Origin: Chloracidobacterium sp.
Lineage (GTDB): Bacteria > Acidobacteriota > Blastocatellia > Pyrinomonadales > Pyrinomonadaceae
Reading direction: 5' to 3'
DNA length: 64,000 nt
NCBI GenBank assembly: GCA_016706275.1
Contig: JADJJY010000002.1
Coordinates: 172,001-236,000 of the forward strand
In this document: positions 45,439-55,800 of the stretch, piece after piece
How the letters are laid out: each line of letters begins with the position of its first letter
Position numbering within the stretch: the stretch's first letter is position 1
Program-made: the position numbers and the translations under genes
The notes under the pieces: model-generated
What the model was told of the DNA's origin: nothing
Seen by the model: only the letters and a program-made list of their open reading frames with translations
Database searches by the model: none

Positions 45439-47135
45439 TCGAACGCGAACAGGTACCAATGGATGTGGTTTTTGTCGGGGCGGGCCCGGCAAATCTGGCG
45501 TCTGCTCTGCATCTCAAAGCCGAGATAAAACGGCACGACGAGCTGGTGGAGAAAGGTTTTAAGCCGGGCAGGCAGATCGGCGATCTTGAGATCGCGATCG
45601 TTGAGAAGGGCTCGTTTGTCGGTGCGCATATTTTATCGGGTGGGGTGATGGATCCGATCGCGATCCGCGAGTTGATGCCTGATTTTTTGGCACAAGGTTG
45701 TCCGGTAGATACAGTTGTTACCGAAGATGCGGCTTGGTATCTGACGCCGACACGCGGTTTTGTCGCCCCGATCACGCCGCCGCCGCTCAAGAATAAGGGC
45801 AAATATATTGTTTCTCTGAGCAAGGTCTGCGAGTGGCTAGGCGAAAAGTGCGAAGAGGCGGGGATCAATATTTTTCCGGAGTTTCCCGCCGCCGAAATTT
45901 TGTATGACGAGAACGATGCTGTTATTGGCGTTCGCACGGGCGACAAGGGCATCGACAAAGACGGCCACAAGAAGCCAAACTTCGAACCGGGCGTCGATCT
46001 GCTCGCAAAGGTCACCGTGCTTGGTGAGGGCTCACGCGGTTCGCTTGCAAAACAGTTGATGTCTCGTTTAGGCCTTATGGAAGGCAAAGAGCCGCAGGTG
46101 TTTTCGCTTGGTGTTAAGGAATTGTGGGAAGTGCCTGAGGGGAATTTTGCCGAGGGCATGGTCGTTCACACTCTGGGCTTTCCGTCCGACACGCGGACCT
46201 ACGGCGGCGGCTGGATCTACGGTATGAAAAATAACGTGGTCAGCATCGGCTATGTGACGGGGCTCGATTACGAAGATCCAAATATCGATCCGCATCACGA
46301 GTTTCAAAAATATAAAACGCATCCGAAAGTCGCCAAAATACTCGCGGGCGGCAAGATGATCAAATACGGTGCCAAGACGATCAACGCCGGCGGCTATTAC
46401 ACGATGCCAAAGCTCTACGCGGACGGCGTGCTTATCGTCGGCGATTCTGCGTCGTTCCTAAACGGCCAGCGGATCAAGGGCATTCACACCGCGATGAAAT
46501 CGGGCATGCTCGCCGCCGAGACGATCGTCGGGGCGTTTGACCACGAAGATTTTTCGTCAAAAACGCTAAAGCATTTCGAAGAGAAAGTTAACCTGAGTTG
46601 GATATACGACGAGCTTCACGCCGTCCGCAACTTTCACGGAGCCTTTCAAAAAGGCCGCTGGTCGGGGCTTATCAACACCGGTCTGCAGTTCCTAACAAAA
46701 GGAATGGCATGGGGTTTTATGCCAAAAGAGCATCACGTCGCCGGCCATGAGCGGATGCAGAAACTTGGTGAGGGTAAATCAGATGCGTCGAGATACGCCG
46801 AGCTCAAATTTGATAAGGAACTTACTTTCGACAAGGTGACTGATGTCTTTTACGGAGCTGTCGCCCACGACGAAGATCAGCCGTCGCATCTGCACGTGCT
46901 CGACACTGAGATCTGTGCCACGCGGTGTGCTGAGGAATACGACAACCCGTGCCAGCGTTTTTGCCCGGCGGCGGTTTATGAGATGGAAACCGATGCGGTT
47001 TCGGGACGTAAAGAGCTAAAGGTCAATTTCTCAAACTGCGTTCACTGCAAAACCTGCGACATCGCGGATCCGTACCAGATCATCAACTGGGTCACGCCCG
47101 AGGGCGGCGGCGGGCCAAATTATAAAGGGATGTAA
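45435..47135 (+). CDS. Electron transfer flavoprotein-ubiquinone oxidoreductase
   Basis: 566 residues from the ATG at 45435, whose ATGA overlaps the previous stop. Passes electrons from ETF, and so from fatty-acid and amino-acid dehydrogenases, to the quinone pool. The FAD dinucleotide-binding motif VVFVGAGPANLASALHLK is at the N-terminus. IVGDSASFLNGQRIKGIHTA is the second FAD segment. The C-terminal ferredoxin-like domain has Cys residues in NPCQRFCP and NCVHCKTCDI for a [4Fe-4S] cluster. A terminator follows. Confidence 0.93.
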   Translation: MIEREQVPMDVVFVGAGPANLASALHLKAEIKRHDELVEKGFKPGRQIGDLEIAIVEKGSFVGAHILSGGVMDPIAIRELMPDFLAQGCPVDTVVTEDAAWYLTPTRGFVAPITPPPLKNKGKYIVSLSKVCEWLGEKCEEAGINIFPEFPAAEILYDENDAVIGVRTGDKGIDKDGHKKPNFEPGVDLLAKVTVLGEGSRGSLAKQLMSRLGLMEGKEPQVFSLGVKELWEVPEGNFAEGMVVHTLGFPSDTRTYGGGWIYGMKNNVVSIGYVTGLDYEDPNIDPHHEFQKYKTHPKVAKILAGGKMIKYGAKTINAGGYYTMPKLYADGVLIVGDSASFLNGQRIKGIHTAMKSGMLAAETIVGAFDHEDFSSKTLKHFEEKVNLSWIYDELHAVRNFHGAFQKGRWSGLINTGLQFLTKGMAWGFMPKEHHVAGHERMQKLGEGKSDASRYAELKFDKELTFDKVTDVFYGAVAHDEDQPSHLHVLDTEICATRCAEEYDNPCQRFCPAAVYEMETDAVSGRKELKVNFSNCVHCKTCDIADPYQIINWVTPEGGGGPNYKGM

Positions 47136-47140
47136 TGCAA

Positions 47141-47173
47141 GAAAGCCGCCAACAAATGGCGGCTTTCTTATTT
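47141..47173. terminator. Rho-independent terminator
   Basis: An 11-bp stem GAAAGCCGCCA / TGGCGGCTTTC with a 5-base loop, followed by TTATTTG. Sits between the convergent ETF-QO and rpoZ genes. Confidence 0.82.
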
Positions 47174-47188
47174 GTGATCTGTAAAAAG

Positions 47189-47437
47189 TTAGTTGTTTTC
47201 GAGGATCTCGAAATTTACTTTCTTTTCCTTAAATTCTTTTAGGGCGATACGCGTCGGTTTTGTTTTACGCATATCGAGATCGACACGCGAGGTGGCGCCA
47301 CGCTGGAGCTGCTTGCTGCGCTGGGCGGCAAGGATGATCATGCGGTATTTCGAATCGATCTCAGGCGGATCAATGATCTCTTCCTGTTCGACTATTTCCT
47401 CGGTTTCTTCTGCGATGTCTTTGATCTCGTCGGCCAT
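47189..47437 (-). CDS. rpoZ: RNA polymerase omega subunit
   Basis: 82 residues. SKYRMIILAAQRSKQLQRGA is the omega core (family Y-LV--A--R--QL--G). An acidic extension of about 25 residues precedes it. It binds the beta-prime subunit and aids polymerase assembly. Follows gmk by 8 bases, in the common gmk-rpoZ order. Confidence 0.87.
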   Translation of the reverse strand: MADEIKDIAEETEEIVEQEEIIDPPEIDSKYRMIILAAQRSKQLQRGATSRVDLDMRKTKPTRIALKEFKEKKVNFEILENN

Positions 47438-47445
47438 AATTTGGG

Positions 47446-48090
47446 CTATTCTCCTTCAAAAAGATGCCTTGATGCATCGAAACTATCAAGAATACCCTTT
47501 ATTGCACTGGTTTGTCTATCCGTAGACTGACGTTCGGCAGTAATTATTGCGGCCAATTGACGAGCAGCGGTGGGCAGATCCTCATTGACTATGACGTAAT
47601 CAAATTTTTGATACTCGCTGACCTCATTAAAAGAATTCTTCAAACGGGTGCGCAGTTCGTCCGGTTCCTCAGTGTTTCGAGAGGTAAGACGTGCCCGCAA
47701 AACTTCGAATGACGGCGGCAGTATAAAGATACTAATGCGTGAACCGTCGAGATCCGCGTTCGCCATCATTTGCAGAGCGCCCTGAACATCTACCTCGACG
47801 ATCAGATCTTTGCCGGTGTTGAAGACCTTGCGGCTCTCGGCAAGCGATGTGCCGTAAAGATTTCCGTGGACGTTCGCATGTTCGAGAAAGTCGCCGGACT
47901 CGATCCGCTGCTCAAATTCCTCGCGGCTGATAAAGAAATATTCGCGACCCTCTTCCTCACCAAACCTCTGCGGCCGGGTCGTATGCGAACACGAATAACC
48001 GAGATCGGGCAGCATTTCACGCACCTCTTTTATCAGCGTGCCTTTGCCGCCGCCGGAGGGAGAACTAATGATGATCAGGTTGCCCTTCAT
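47446..48090 (-). CDS. gmk: Guanylate kinase
   Basis: 214 residues. Converts GMP to GDP with ATP. The P-loop reads SSPSGGGKGTL, with Gly in place of the more usual Ala and Gly-Thr in place of Ser-Thr. TTRPQRFGEEEGREYFFISR is the GMP-binding region, and EFLEHANVHGNLYGTS and LIVEVDVQGA follow. Between yicC (97 bases upstream) and rpoZ. Confidence 0.94.
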   Translation of the reverse strand: MKGNLIIISSPSGGGKGTLIKEVREMLPDLGYSCSHTTRPQRFGEEEGREYFFISREEFEQRIESGDFLEHANVHGNLYGTSLAESRKVFNTGKDLIVEVDVQGALQMMANADLDGSRISIFILPPSFEVLRARLTSRNTEEPDELRTRLKNSFNEVSEYQKFDYVIVNEDLPTAARQLAAIITAERQSTDRQTSAIKGILDSFDASRHLFEGE

Positions 48091-48187
48091 AAAAGTCCTG
48101 TAAGTCGGAGAAGTCCGGGCAGTCTATAAAGGAAATGTCTTTGTAAACTTACTAGACTGGCTAGACTTCCGATACTTTCCAGACTAA

Positions 48188-49066
48188 CTATTCTACATTT
48201 TGAACCTGTTCGCGAATTTTCTCAATCTCGCTCTTTATCGCCAGAGCATTTTCTTTGACCGACATGTTGGTGGTTTTCGATGTAATCGTGTTAGCTTCGC
48301 GGTTGAGTTCCTGTGTCAAGAAATCAAGCCGCTTGCCGACATCGCGGTCGTCTTTGACGATGGTGCGAAAATGCTCGATGTGTGTGCGGAGCCGGGCGAT
48401 CTCTTCAGAAATGTCGGCCTTTTCGGCGAGATACGCGACCTCTTGGGCAAGCCGTGCCTGGTCGATCTCGATCTGCGAATCGCTTTTGGCGAGCATATCG
48501 CCTATTCGTTTTGTAAGACGCTGTCGATATTCTTCGGCGACGTTGTCGGCGTCGGCTTCAATCGGCGGCAGTCGTCGCTCGATCTCGGCGAGGCGTGATT
48601 CCAACTCATCCGAAAGCATTGAGCCTTCCTTTACCCGCATCTTTTCCAGGTCGTCAAGGGCAAGGGAAAATACCTTTTCGATCGCGGCGAGAAATTCCGT
48701 CGTTGGCTCTTCTTTTTTTGTCGAGACCACATTTGGCAAACGTGCAATGACATTGATGTCGGGCTCGCCGGTCAATGCAAATTCAGTTTGCATGTCTTTC
48801 ATCGCCGCAAGGAAACCGGTTATCAAAGGGCGATTCAATTCGTATTCAACCTCGCTGGTGCGGTCGTATTGCAGATTTACATCGACGCGGCCGCGGGTCA
48901 GCCGCCCGCCGATCAGACGCTTGATCTCGGATTCGAGCTGCTGCAATTCGCTGGCAAGCCGCAGATTGATGTCAAGAAAACGGTTATTTACCGTTTTCAG
49001 TTCAACGGTGATCGCAAAATTGTTGTCGGTGATCGACGCCCGGCCAAAGCCTGTCATTGATTTCAT
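48188..49066 (-). CDS. YicC/YloC-family endoribonuclease
   Basis: 292 residues. KSMTGFGRASITDNNFAITV at the start, FLDINLRLASELQQLESEIK, and the C-terminal DVGKRLDFLTQELNREANTI are diagnostic. The family acts in stationary phase and RNA turnover; E. coli YicC is an RNase. It overlaps the ABC exporter gene upstream by four bases, ATGA. The order exporter-yicC-gmk-rpoZ is on one strand. Confidence 0.92.
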   Translation of the reverse strand: MKSMTGFGRASITDNNFAITVELKTVNNRFLDINLRLASELQQLESEIKRLIGGRLTRGRVDVNLQYDRTSEVEYELNRPLITGFLAAMKDMQTEFALTGEPDINVIARLPNVVSTKKEEPTTEFLAAIEKVFSLALDDLEKMRVKEGSMLSDELESRLAEIERRLPPIEADADNVAEEYRQRLTKRIGDMLAKSDSQIEIDQARLAQEVAYLAEKADISEEIARLRTHIEHFRTIVKDDRDVGKRLDFLTQELNREANTITSKTTNMSVKENALAIKSEIEKIREQVQNVE

Positions 49067-50868
49067 AATTCGGTATTTCCTGTGGGTTCGCTATCGGCAA
49101 ACTGAAGCTCATACAGCATCTTATAAGTGCCGCCTTTGGTTAATAGTTCGTCATGCGTGCCCATCTCGATTATCTCGCCTTTTTCCATCACGGCGATATT
49201 GTCTGCTTTGCGAATGGTCGAGAGCCGATGGGCGATGACGATGGATGTGCGGTTTTGCATCAGATTTGCCAAGGCTTTTTGCACAAGCCCTTCGCTTTCG
49301 GTATCGAGTGCCGATGTTGCTTCGTCAAGTATTAAGACTGGTGCATTGACGAGAACGGCACGGGCAATTGCGATACGCTGACGCTGTCCGCCGGAAAGCA
49401 ATACACCGCGTTCGCCAACGAGCGTTTCGTATTTTTCGGGCAGTTGCTCTATAAATTCGTCAGCGTAAGCGATGCGTGCCGCCTCGGCTATTTCGGCGTC
49501 TGTCGCGTCGGGTTTTCCGTAGGCGATATTTTGCCTAATGGTGTCGTTGAAAAGGATCGTTTCCTGAGTAACGAGCGCCATCTGACGGCGCAGGCTCAAT
49601 ATCTCGGTGTCGCGCAGGTCAACGCCGTCCCAGCGAATTGCCCCCGCCGTCGGGTCGTAAAGGCGTTGGATAAGACGCGTAAGGCTCGATTTGCCGCCGC
49701 CGCTTTGGCCGACGAGCGCGACCATCGAGCCTTTTGGTATTTCAAGGTTGATGCCCTCTAGTATTTTTCGCTTGCTGTTGCGGTAGTTAAACGATAGGTT
49801 TTCGACGACGATCTTGTCTTTTAGCGGCGCAAGTTTGACCGGATCTGCCTTTTCGGGCAAAACATCATTTTCATCGAGTATGTTCCACACATCGCGAGCC
49901 GCCGAAAATGCTTTAGTTATCTCGTTATGCTGACGCGAGATCTTACGCATCGGGTCGTAGCTTTTCAAAAGCAATCCAAGGAACGTAAAAAACTGAGCGG
50001 GGTTCATATAACCCGAATTGATATCGCGAAGCCCGAAATATAAGAGCCCGGATATTGCCACCGTGGCTATAACTTCAATTGTCGCCGGAGAGATTGCGGC
50101 GATTCGGGCAGATCGAAGATTTGCTTTGGCAATGATGCGTGCAACATCGAGAAACTTCTTTTTCTCTCGGCCTTCGGCAGCGTATGCTTTGACGATGACA
50201 TTGTTTGAAATTGTCTCTTGGGATGTGTCACTTAGATCTTTGTTGCCCTTAAGTGAGACATCTGCGAGCTTTCTCATTCGTCGGCTAAAATTGGCAGTCA
50301 AATATCCAAGGATCGGGGCTATTACGAGCGATCCCAACGCTAATTTCCAATTGAAATAAAAGGCAGCGGTCAAAAAACAAACGAGCATCACGCTTTCGCG
50401 CAGGACATCGCGAAGATTGGACGAAACGGCTAATTCGATCGCTGAACAGCTTACTACCAGCCGCGAGACCAGATAATTTGTGCGATGCTTTTCAAAGAAA
50501 ACTGCGGACTGTTTTAATAAATGCTCATAAAGTTCTCCCCTAAGATTCAGAATGGCTGATTGGCCGATACGGGCCATTAGATAAGACGAAAAATACTCGG
50601 CGATACCTTTTAGGATCGTGAACGAGATCAATAGAACCGCGATCACCATCCACGACCGGTACCAGTTATCTCTCGGTATTAAATTGCTCAGATCGAAAAG
50701 AGTTTTAGACTTAGTTCCGGGTGCGGATAGAAATTGATCAAATATTGGGGCAAGCAACGCCATCGTTGCGGTTTCGAAAACCGCACCGAGAACCATAGCG
50801 ACAAACGCGAGAACAAACATCAGCCAATATGGCCGGACGTATTTTAGAAGCCTTCGAAGATCGTTCAT
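49063..50868 (-). CDS. ABC exporter (MsbA-like half-transporter)
   Basis: 601 residues. The six-TM exporter domain (about 1-310) is fused to the ATPase. Walker A GQSGGGKSSLTR, signature LLSGGQRQRIAIARA, Walker B VLILDEATSALD and the H loop IVIAHRLSTI are all intact. It resembles MsbA/multidrug half-transporters that move lipids or drugs as homodimers; the substrate cannot be told from sequence. In Gram-negative bacteria its place before yicC is unusual but the overlap shows it is in the operon. Confidence 0.9.
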   Translation of the reverse strand: MNDLRRLLKYVRPYWLMFVLAFVAMVLGAVFETATMALLAPIFDQFLSAPGTKSKTLFDLSNLIPRDNWYRSWMVIAVLLISFTILKGIAEYFSSYLMARIGQSAILNLRGELYEHLLKQSAVFFEKHRTNYLVSRLVVSCSAIELAVSSNLRDVLRESVMLVCFLTAAFYFNWKLALGSLVIAPILGYLTANFSRRMRKLADVSLKGNKDLSDTSQETISNNVIVKAYAAEGREKKKFLDVARIIAKANLRSARIAAISPATIEVIATVAISGLLYFGLRDINSGYMNPAQFFTFLGLLLKSYDPMRKISRQHNEITKAFSAARDVWNILDENDVLPEKADPVKLAPLKDKIVVENLSFNYRNSKRKILEGINLEIPKGSMVALVGQSGGGKSSLTRLIQRLYDPTAGAIRWDGVDLRDTEILSLRRQMALVTQETILFNDTIRQNIAYGKPDATDAEIAEAARIAYADEFIEQLPEKYETLVGERGVLLSGGQRQRIAIARAVLVNAPVLILDEATSALDTESEGLVQKALANLMQNRTSIVIAHRLSTIRKADNIAVMEKGEIIEMGTHDELLTKGGTYKMLYELQFADSEPTGNTEL

Positions 50869-50988
50869 TTATACAGCAAAAGGTTGAATATACTGTAGAT
50901 AGCGGTTAGTTGCCAACGCGATATCCTTGCAACTATCAAAAGAACTATGGCATCTTTACAAAAAGCGCTGCTTTTTCGGAGAAAATTT

Positions 50989-52551
50989 ATGAACAATACC
51001 GGCTTTTCCAAGTTGTTGATTGTCCTGTTTTTGTTGGCAACGTCGATTTTTGCTGTGTTCGGACAGCAGGCTGATGTTACCCGCAGAACGACTGCGATCA
51101 CGTACCCGCTGGACGAAACGGTCGATGTGCAGTTTAAGGGAACCACGCGGTTTCCGAGAATGAAAGGTGAGGCAAGAGTCAGGAGGACAACCAAAAGCCA
51201 GACCAAGATCGATCTGTCGGTCGAAAAAATGCCGCGCCCATTCGAACTTGGGCCCGGATACGCAACCTATGTTGTTTGGGCGATCTCACCTGACGGACAG
51301 GCCGATAATTTGGGGGAAATAAAACGCAGCGGGATATTCTTCATTGATTCTAAGCTTACTGTTACCACGCCGTTGCAGACATTTGCGATCATTATCACGG
51401 CGGAACCGCATTTTATGGTCACGCGCCCTAGTCAGCAGATAATGATGGAAAATCTCTACCCGACGACGACTACCGGCAAACGTATCGGGACGATACCGTC
51501 GGTAACTTATTTCGGCAATTCGAGCGACTATTTTCGCGATCCACGTACGCCCGAAATAGCCGAAACCGACTATGCAAAGACCCCGCCAGCGATCTTGCAA
51601 GCGAGACAGGCGGTCGCTCTCGCTAAATATGCAGGTGCTGACCGTGATGCGGCGACAGAATTGGCAGAAGCAGTGACGCTGCTGCAGAACGCGATCAATG
51701 CGTTCGACGCGAAACGCGACTCGGACACTGTTGATATAGCCGCCCGCCGTTCGATCAGTGCGGCGGTAAAGGCAGAATCACTTGCCATACAACGCAAAGA
51801 GGCTCGTGAGAAACGCAACGAAAAGATCCGCACCGATTCCGAGATCCGCAGCGCCGAAAATCGATTTACCGAAGCGCAGGACCAGATCACAGAACTTAAA
51901 TCGGAGCTCGCCCGCGAGACACGCAACCGCGAACTCGCCGAGCGCGACGCGATGAACTATTCGAATCAGGCCAAAGACCTTCGAGATGAAAATGGACGTC
52001 TTCGTGAGGAGCTTGGGCGAATCCGCGTCGAGGCGGAAACTGCTAACGCCAAACTGGCCGCCGCTGAAAAGGAAAAACAGGCGATCGAACAGCAACGTCA
52101 AAGTGAATCGAAAGCCGCAAGGATAAAGGCCGCCGAAGGTGATCTGATCGCGTCGCTAAAAACCTATGGCAGCGTGTCGAAAAATGAGCGGGGTATCGTG
52201 TTGACCCTGCCCGAAACGCTTTGGACGGGTTCGCGGTCAAGCACATTTGTCCCGCAAGCTGACGGCAAACTCACATCGCTTGCTGAGATCCTCAATAGCA
52301 ACCCGGACTACCGGATCGCGGTCGAATCACACACCGACAACGCCGGCGACCCGTCTATGGTACAGTCGATGACCGACAAAAGGTCGTATCTCATCGCTGA
52401 TAAATTTGCTTCACTAGGAATTGACGAGGGCCGTATCGTCGCAAAGGGTTATGGAGCGAGCTCACCGCTTTTTCCAAATACTACGGCCGCGAACCGGGCA
52501 AAGAACCGCCGTTTGGTGGTGGTTCTAAGCCTTGTGCCGACGGATCGCTGA
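50989..52551 (+). CDS. OmpA-family outer-membrane/peptidoglycan-binding protein
   Basis: 520 residues from the ATG at 50989, with GGAGAAAA upstream; an earlier in-frame start at 50947 would put 14 residues ahead of the signal peptide. The signal peptide ends at AVFGQ. The middle (about 190-390) is a long Glu/Arg/Ala-rich coiled coil. The C-terminal OmpA domain has VESHTDNAGDP, SYLIADKFASLGIDEGRIVA and GYGASSPLFPNTTAANRAKN, which bind peptidoglycan. It probably tethers the envelope. A terminator follows. Confidence 0.88.
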   Translation: MNNTGFSKLLIVLFLLATSIFAVFGQQADVTRRTTAITYPLDETVDVQFKGTTRFPRMKGEARVRRTTKSQTKIDLSVEKMPRPFELGPGYATYVVWAISPDGQADNLGEIKRSGIFFIDSKLTVTTPLQTFAIIITAEPHFMVTRPSQQIMMENLYPTTTTGKRIGTIPSVTYFGNSSDYFRDPRTPEIAETDYAKTPPAILQARQAVALAKYAGADRDAATELAEAVTLLQNAINAFDAKRDSDTVDIAARRSISAAVKAESLAIQRKEAREKRNEKIRTDSEIRSAENRFTEAQDQITELKSELARETRNRELAERDAMNYSNQAKDLRDENGRLREELGRIRVEAETANAKLAAAEKEKQAIEQQRQSESKAARIKAAEGDLIASLKTYGSVSKNERGIVLTLPETLWTGSRSSTFVPQADGKLTSLAEILNSNPDYRIAVESHTDNAGDPSMVQSMTDKRSYLIADKFASLGIDEGRIVAKGYGASSPLFPNTTAANRAKNRRLVVVLSLVPTDR

Positions 52552-52586
52552 CCTAGCTAAATAGCTTTAGTGGATCTCAAGACAAA

Positions 52587-52636
52587 CTAAGCCCCGTAAT
52601 TGACAAAAATCAATTGCGGGGTTTAGTAGTTTTTTC
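52587..52636 (+). terminator. Rho-independent terminator after the OmpA-family gene
   Basis: A long stem CTAAGCCCCGTAATTG / CAATTGCGGGGTTTAG with one or two mispairs, an 8-base loop and TAGTTTTTT. The gap to 52801 holds, in addition, a small 8-bp inverted repeat (TAGAAACA / TGTTTCTA at 52681-52711) of unknown role. Confidence 0.8.
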
Positions 52637-52800
52637 GCGAGTTTTGTGCTAACATTCACCCGAAATTCACTTATTCGAAATAGAAACAGTGCTGATAGAT
52701 AGTTGTTTCTAACAAAAACCTTAATTGGAAGCGTAGGGATCGGACCTTGGCTGAAAGATGCCATAAAACTCTAATTTTTTAGTGGAGCGTAAAAATCATC

Positions 52801-55800
52801 ATGAAAAAATCTCTTGGGTCATTTGTTGCTTTGAATCGTAGAATGTTTCTTTTGTTAGGCGTTGTGTTGTGCCTTGCCGGGTTTGGAATTGCGGCGTGGC
52901 AGATCAATGCGGCCGAAAATGACGGAGCTAAAAAGAACGCGGAACAAACAGCGAATTCCGGGCAGCCGACAGCAACACCGGCATCAACCAAACCTGCTAC
53001 CCGCGTCGAAGGCATCTTTCGCGGTGTGATCACCCCCACCAAGTCGGATACGTCAATACCACTTCGCGATATGAAACCGATCTTGGGCAATAAAACCCCA
53101 AAGCGCCCTAATGAAGAAAGGGATATTATTCCTCGTACACCCGAAATACCCAAAGAGTTGTGGAAAAATGATCCAGTGGTCCAGTCATTTCTTGGCGATC
53201 GTGAGATACCTAATCCAATAGTGTCGTTTGATGGTTCACCTACCAGCACCGCCGGGTTTGCTCCACCGGACCCGAATGGTGACGTTGGACCTAATCATGT
53301 CGTTACGATGTGGAATTCACAGTTTCAGATCTTTACCAAAACGGGTACATCAGTTTTTGGGCCGGCTAATATCAACACCCTATTTTCCGGGTTCGGCGGC
53401 GCTTGCCAGACTGAGAACGCGGGTGACCCTGTCGTCCTTTACGATCAGCTTGCCGACCGTTGGTTTCTCATGCAGTTCACGGCTGCGGCTGCACCGTATT
53501 TCGTCTGTGTAGCTATCTCAACGACGTCTGATCCTACGGGAACATATACACGTTATGCCATCCAAACAGGAACGTCGAATTTTCCGGATTACCCCAAAGC
53601 GGGTGTGTGGTCGGATGCGTATTACATCAGTACGCGTGAATTTCCTGATGCGGGGGGATTTGCAGGCGTTGGAGCCTATGCGATCAACCGTACACAGGCA
53701 TTGGCGGGTAACCCTGCGGCGCAAGTTCTTTCTTTTTTGGCTCCACCCACTCCGGATGAATCGGTTGGCGACGGTTTGTTGCCGGCGGACCTCGATGGCA
53801 CAACCCCACCGCCACCCGGAAGTCCAAATTATTTTGTTGGGACCCAAGACACAAACGGACCGTACACATCACCAAGTGACGCCATAAATATTTGGAAGTT
53901 CACGGCGAACTTTGCCGTGCCGGCAAGTTCGTCATTTGTCCTCGCAAATACAGTTCCGGTAGGGGCATTCAATTCGATCCTTGCTCGTTGCGGGGGAACT
54001 CGAGCTTGTATCCCACAACTGGGTACAACACACCAGATCGACCACCTAGGATATAGACAGCGCCCGCTTTTCCGGCTTGCTTATCGTAATTTTGGTACTC
54101 ACGAATCGCTTGTTACAAACCAATCGGTATCGGGCGGCACCGGCCCTGCGGGTGAAGTTTCCGGTATTCGCTGGTGGGAGATCCGCAGCCCAAACAGTAG
54201 TCCGGTCATTTTCCAAGAGGGCACTTTCTCGCCGGGCGTAACCGACGGTATACACCGTTGGATGGGGGCCATCGCTATGGATGGCAGCGGTAACATGGGT
54301 ATGGGTTACAGTGCATCAAGCCCGACAATGAACCCGAGTATTTTCTACACAGGTCGACTGGTAAATGATCCGCTGGGAACCATGCCGCAAGGCGAAGCAT
54401 CGATCATGAACGGCACTGGTTCGGCCACCGCTCTCAATCGTTGGGGTGACTACACCAGTATGTCCATCGACCCGACCGATGACTGTACATTTTGGCATGT
54501 TAATGAATACTATCCGGTCACAAGCGGCACTGGGTGGCGGTTGCGTGTCGGTAGCTTTAAATTCCCGACATGTGGCGTCCCGACTGGTACGCTTTCCGGC
54601 AACGTCACCAATTGCGCAACGTCTGCTCCAATTAGCGGGGCAACCGTGACTCTTGCCCCCGGCGGTTATGTTGGCGGATCTATTGGATCAGGCGCATATA
54701 CCGTCACCGCCCCGGGCGGAAATTACACCGCGACTGCTACTAAAGCCGGTTGGACTTCCGGCCCGGGTGCCACAGGATCGGTTACGATCACGAACGGAGC
54801 TAATACTGGAGGTGCAAACTATTGTTTGACCCCGGCCGCGGTTTTAGATCCGACCACTACTCCGGCTATCCCGACGGGAAATGGTGTGGTTGAGCCAAAT
54901 GAATGTAATTCGATAAATCTGCCGGTCACGAATAGCGGCACCGGCACGGCGACTGCGGTGAGCGCGGTTCTCTCGACGACAACGCCAAATGTGACGATCA
55001 CACAGCCAAACTCGGCCTATCCAGACATCGCGGCCGGCGGTACTCAGACGAACACGACCCCGTTCCAGATATCAACAAATGGCTCGGTCGCGTGCTTTAC
55101 GAGTATCAGCTTGACCTTAACCGTTACCTTTACTGGCGGAACCTCTCCGCAGGTTATTAACTTCAACGTCCCGGTTGGTCAGGCGGCAAATCCAAACTAT
55201 ACGTTTACGCCGTCAACGGGCAATACGATCCCAGGCGTTCCGGCGAATGGGGTATTAGTTACAGGGACCCAGGCCGATGACGCGGTGGTGAACATTATCG
55301 CACCATTCGCTTTCACGGTTTATGGAACGACCAATGTAGCCAGTGGAGCAACGCTCCGCGTCAATACGAACGGAAATATGCAGATCACGAGTGCGACGGG
55401 TTCGTCGCGAGAAGCAAATACTGCACTACCAAGTCCTGGCAGTGCGGGATTTGGAGCCGGTTCGTTTGACGCGTCGACACCGGTTCTCATGCCGTATTGG
55501 GATGATTTGATAATGACCACGGCACGGTCGCCGCTTCTAGGCATTTATCAACAAACCGTTGGTGTCGCACCGACCCGTCAGTGGGTCGTAGAATGGCGAG
55601 CTCAACACTGGAATGGAGGCACGGCTGAGGCGGGAATTACGACAAATTTCGCCATCGTATTTAACGAAGGGTCGGATAACTTCTCTTACTATTATGCGTC
55701 GACCGGAGCCGGTACTCGTACCGGCGGAGCCGAGTCGACAATTGGAGTCCAAGCGGCGACAACCGGAACGTTGTTCACTCAGTTTTCATTCAACGCGGCA

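Noticed and set aside
45230..46159. A 309-codon frame antisense to ETF-QO
   Set aside because: Low-complexity Ser/Pro-rich translation opposite a well-supported flavoprotein gene.
48255..49238. A 327-codon frame antisense to yicC and its upstream gene
   Set aside because: It is Ser/Arg-rich, covers the clear yicC gene on the other strand and ends inside the ABC exporter gene; it is typical of shadow frames in GC-rich DNA.
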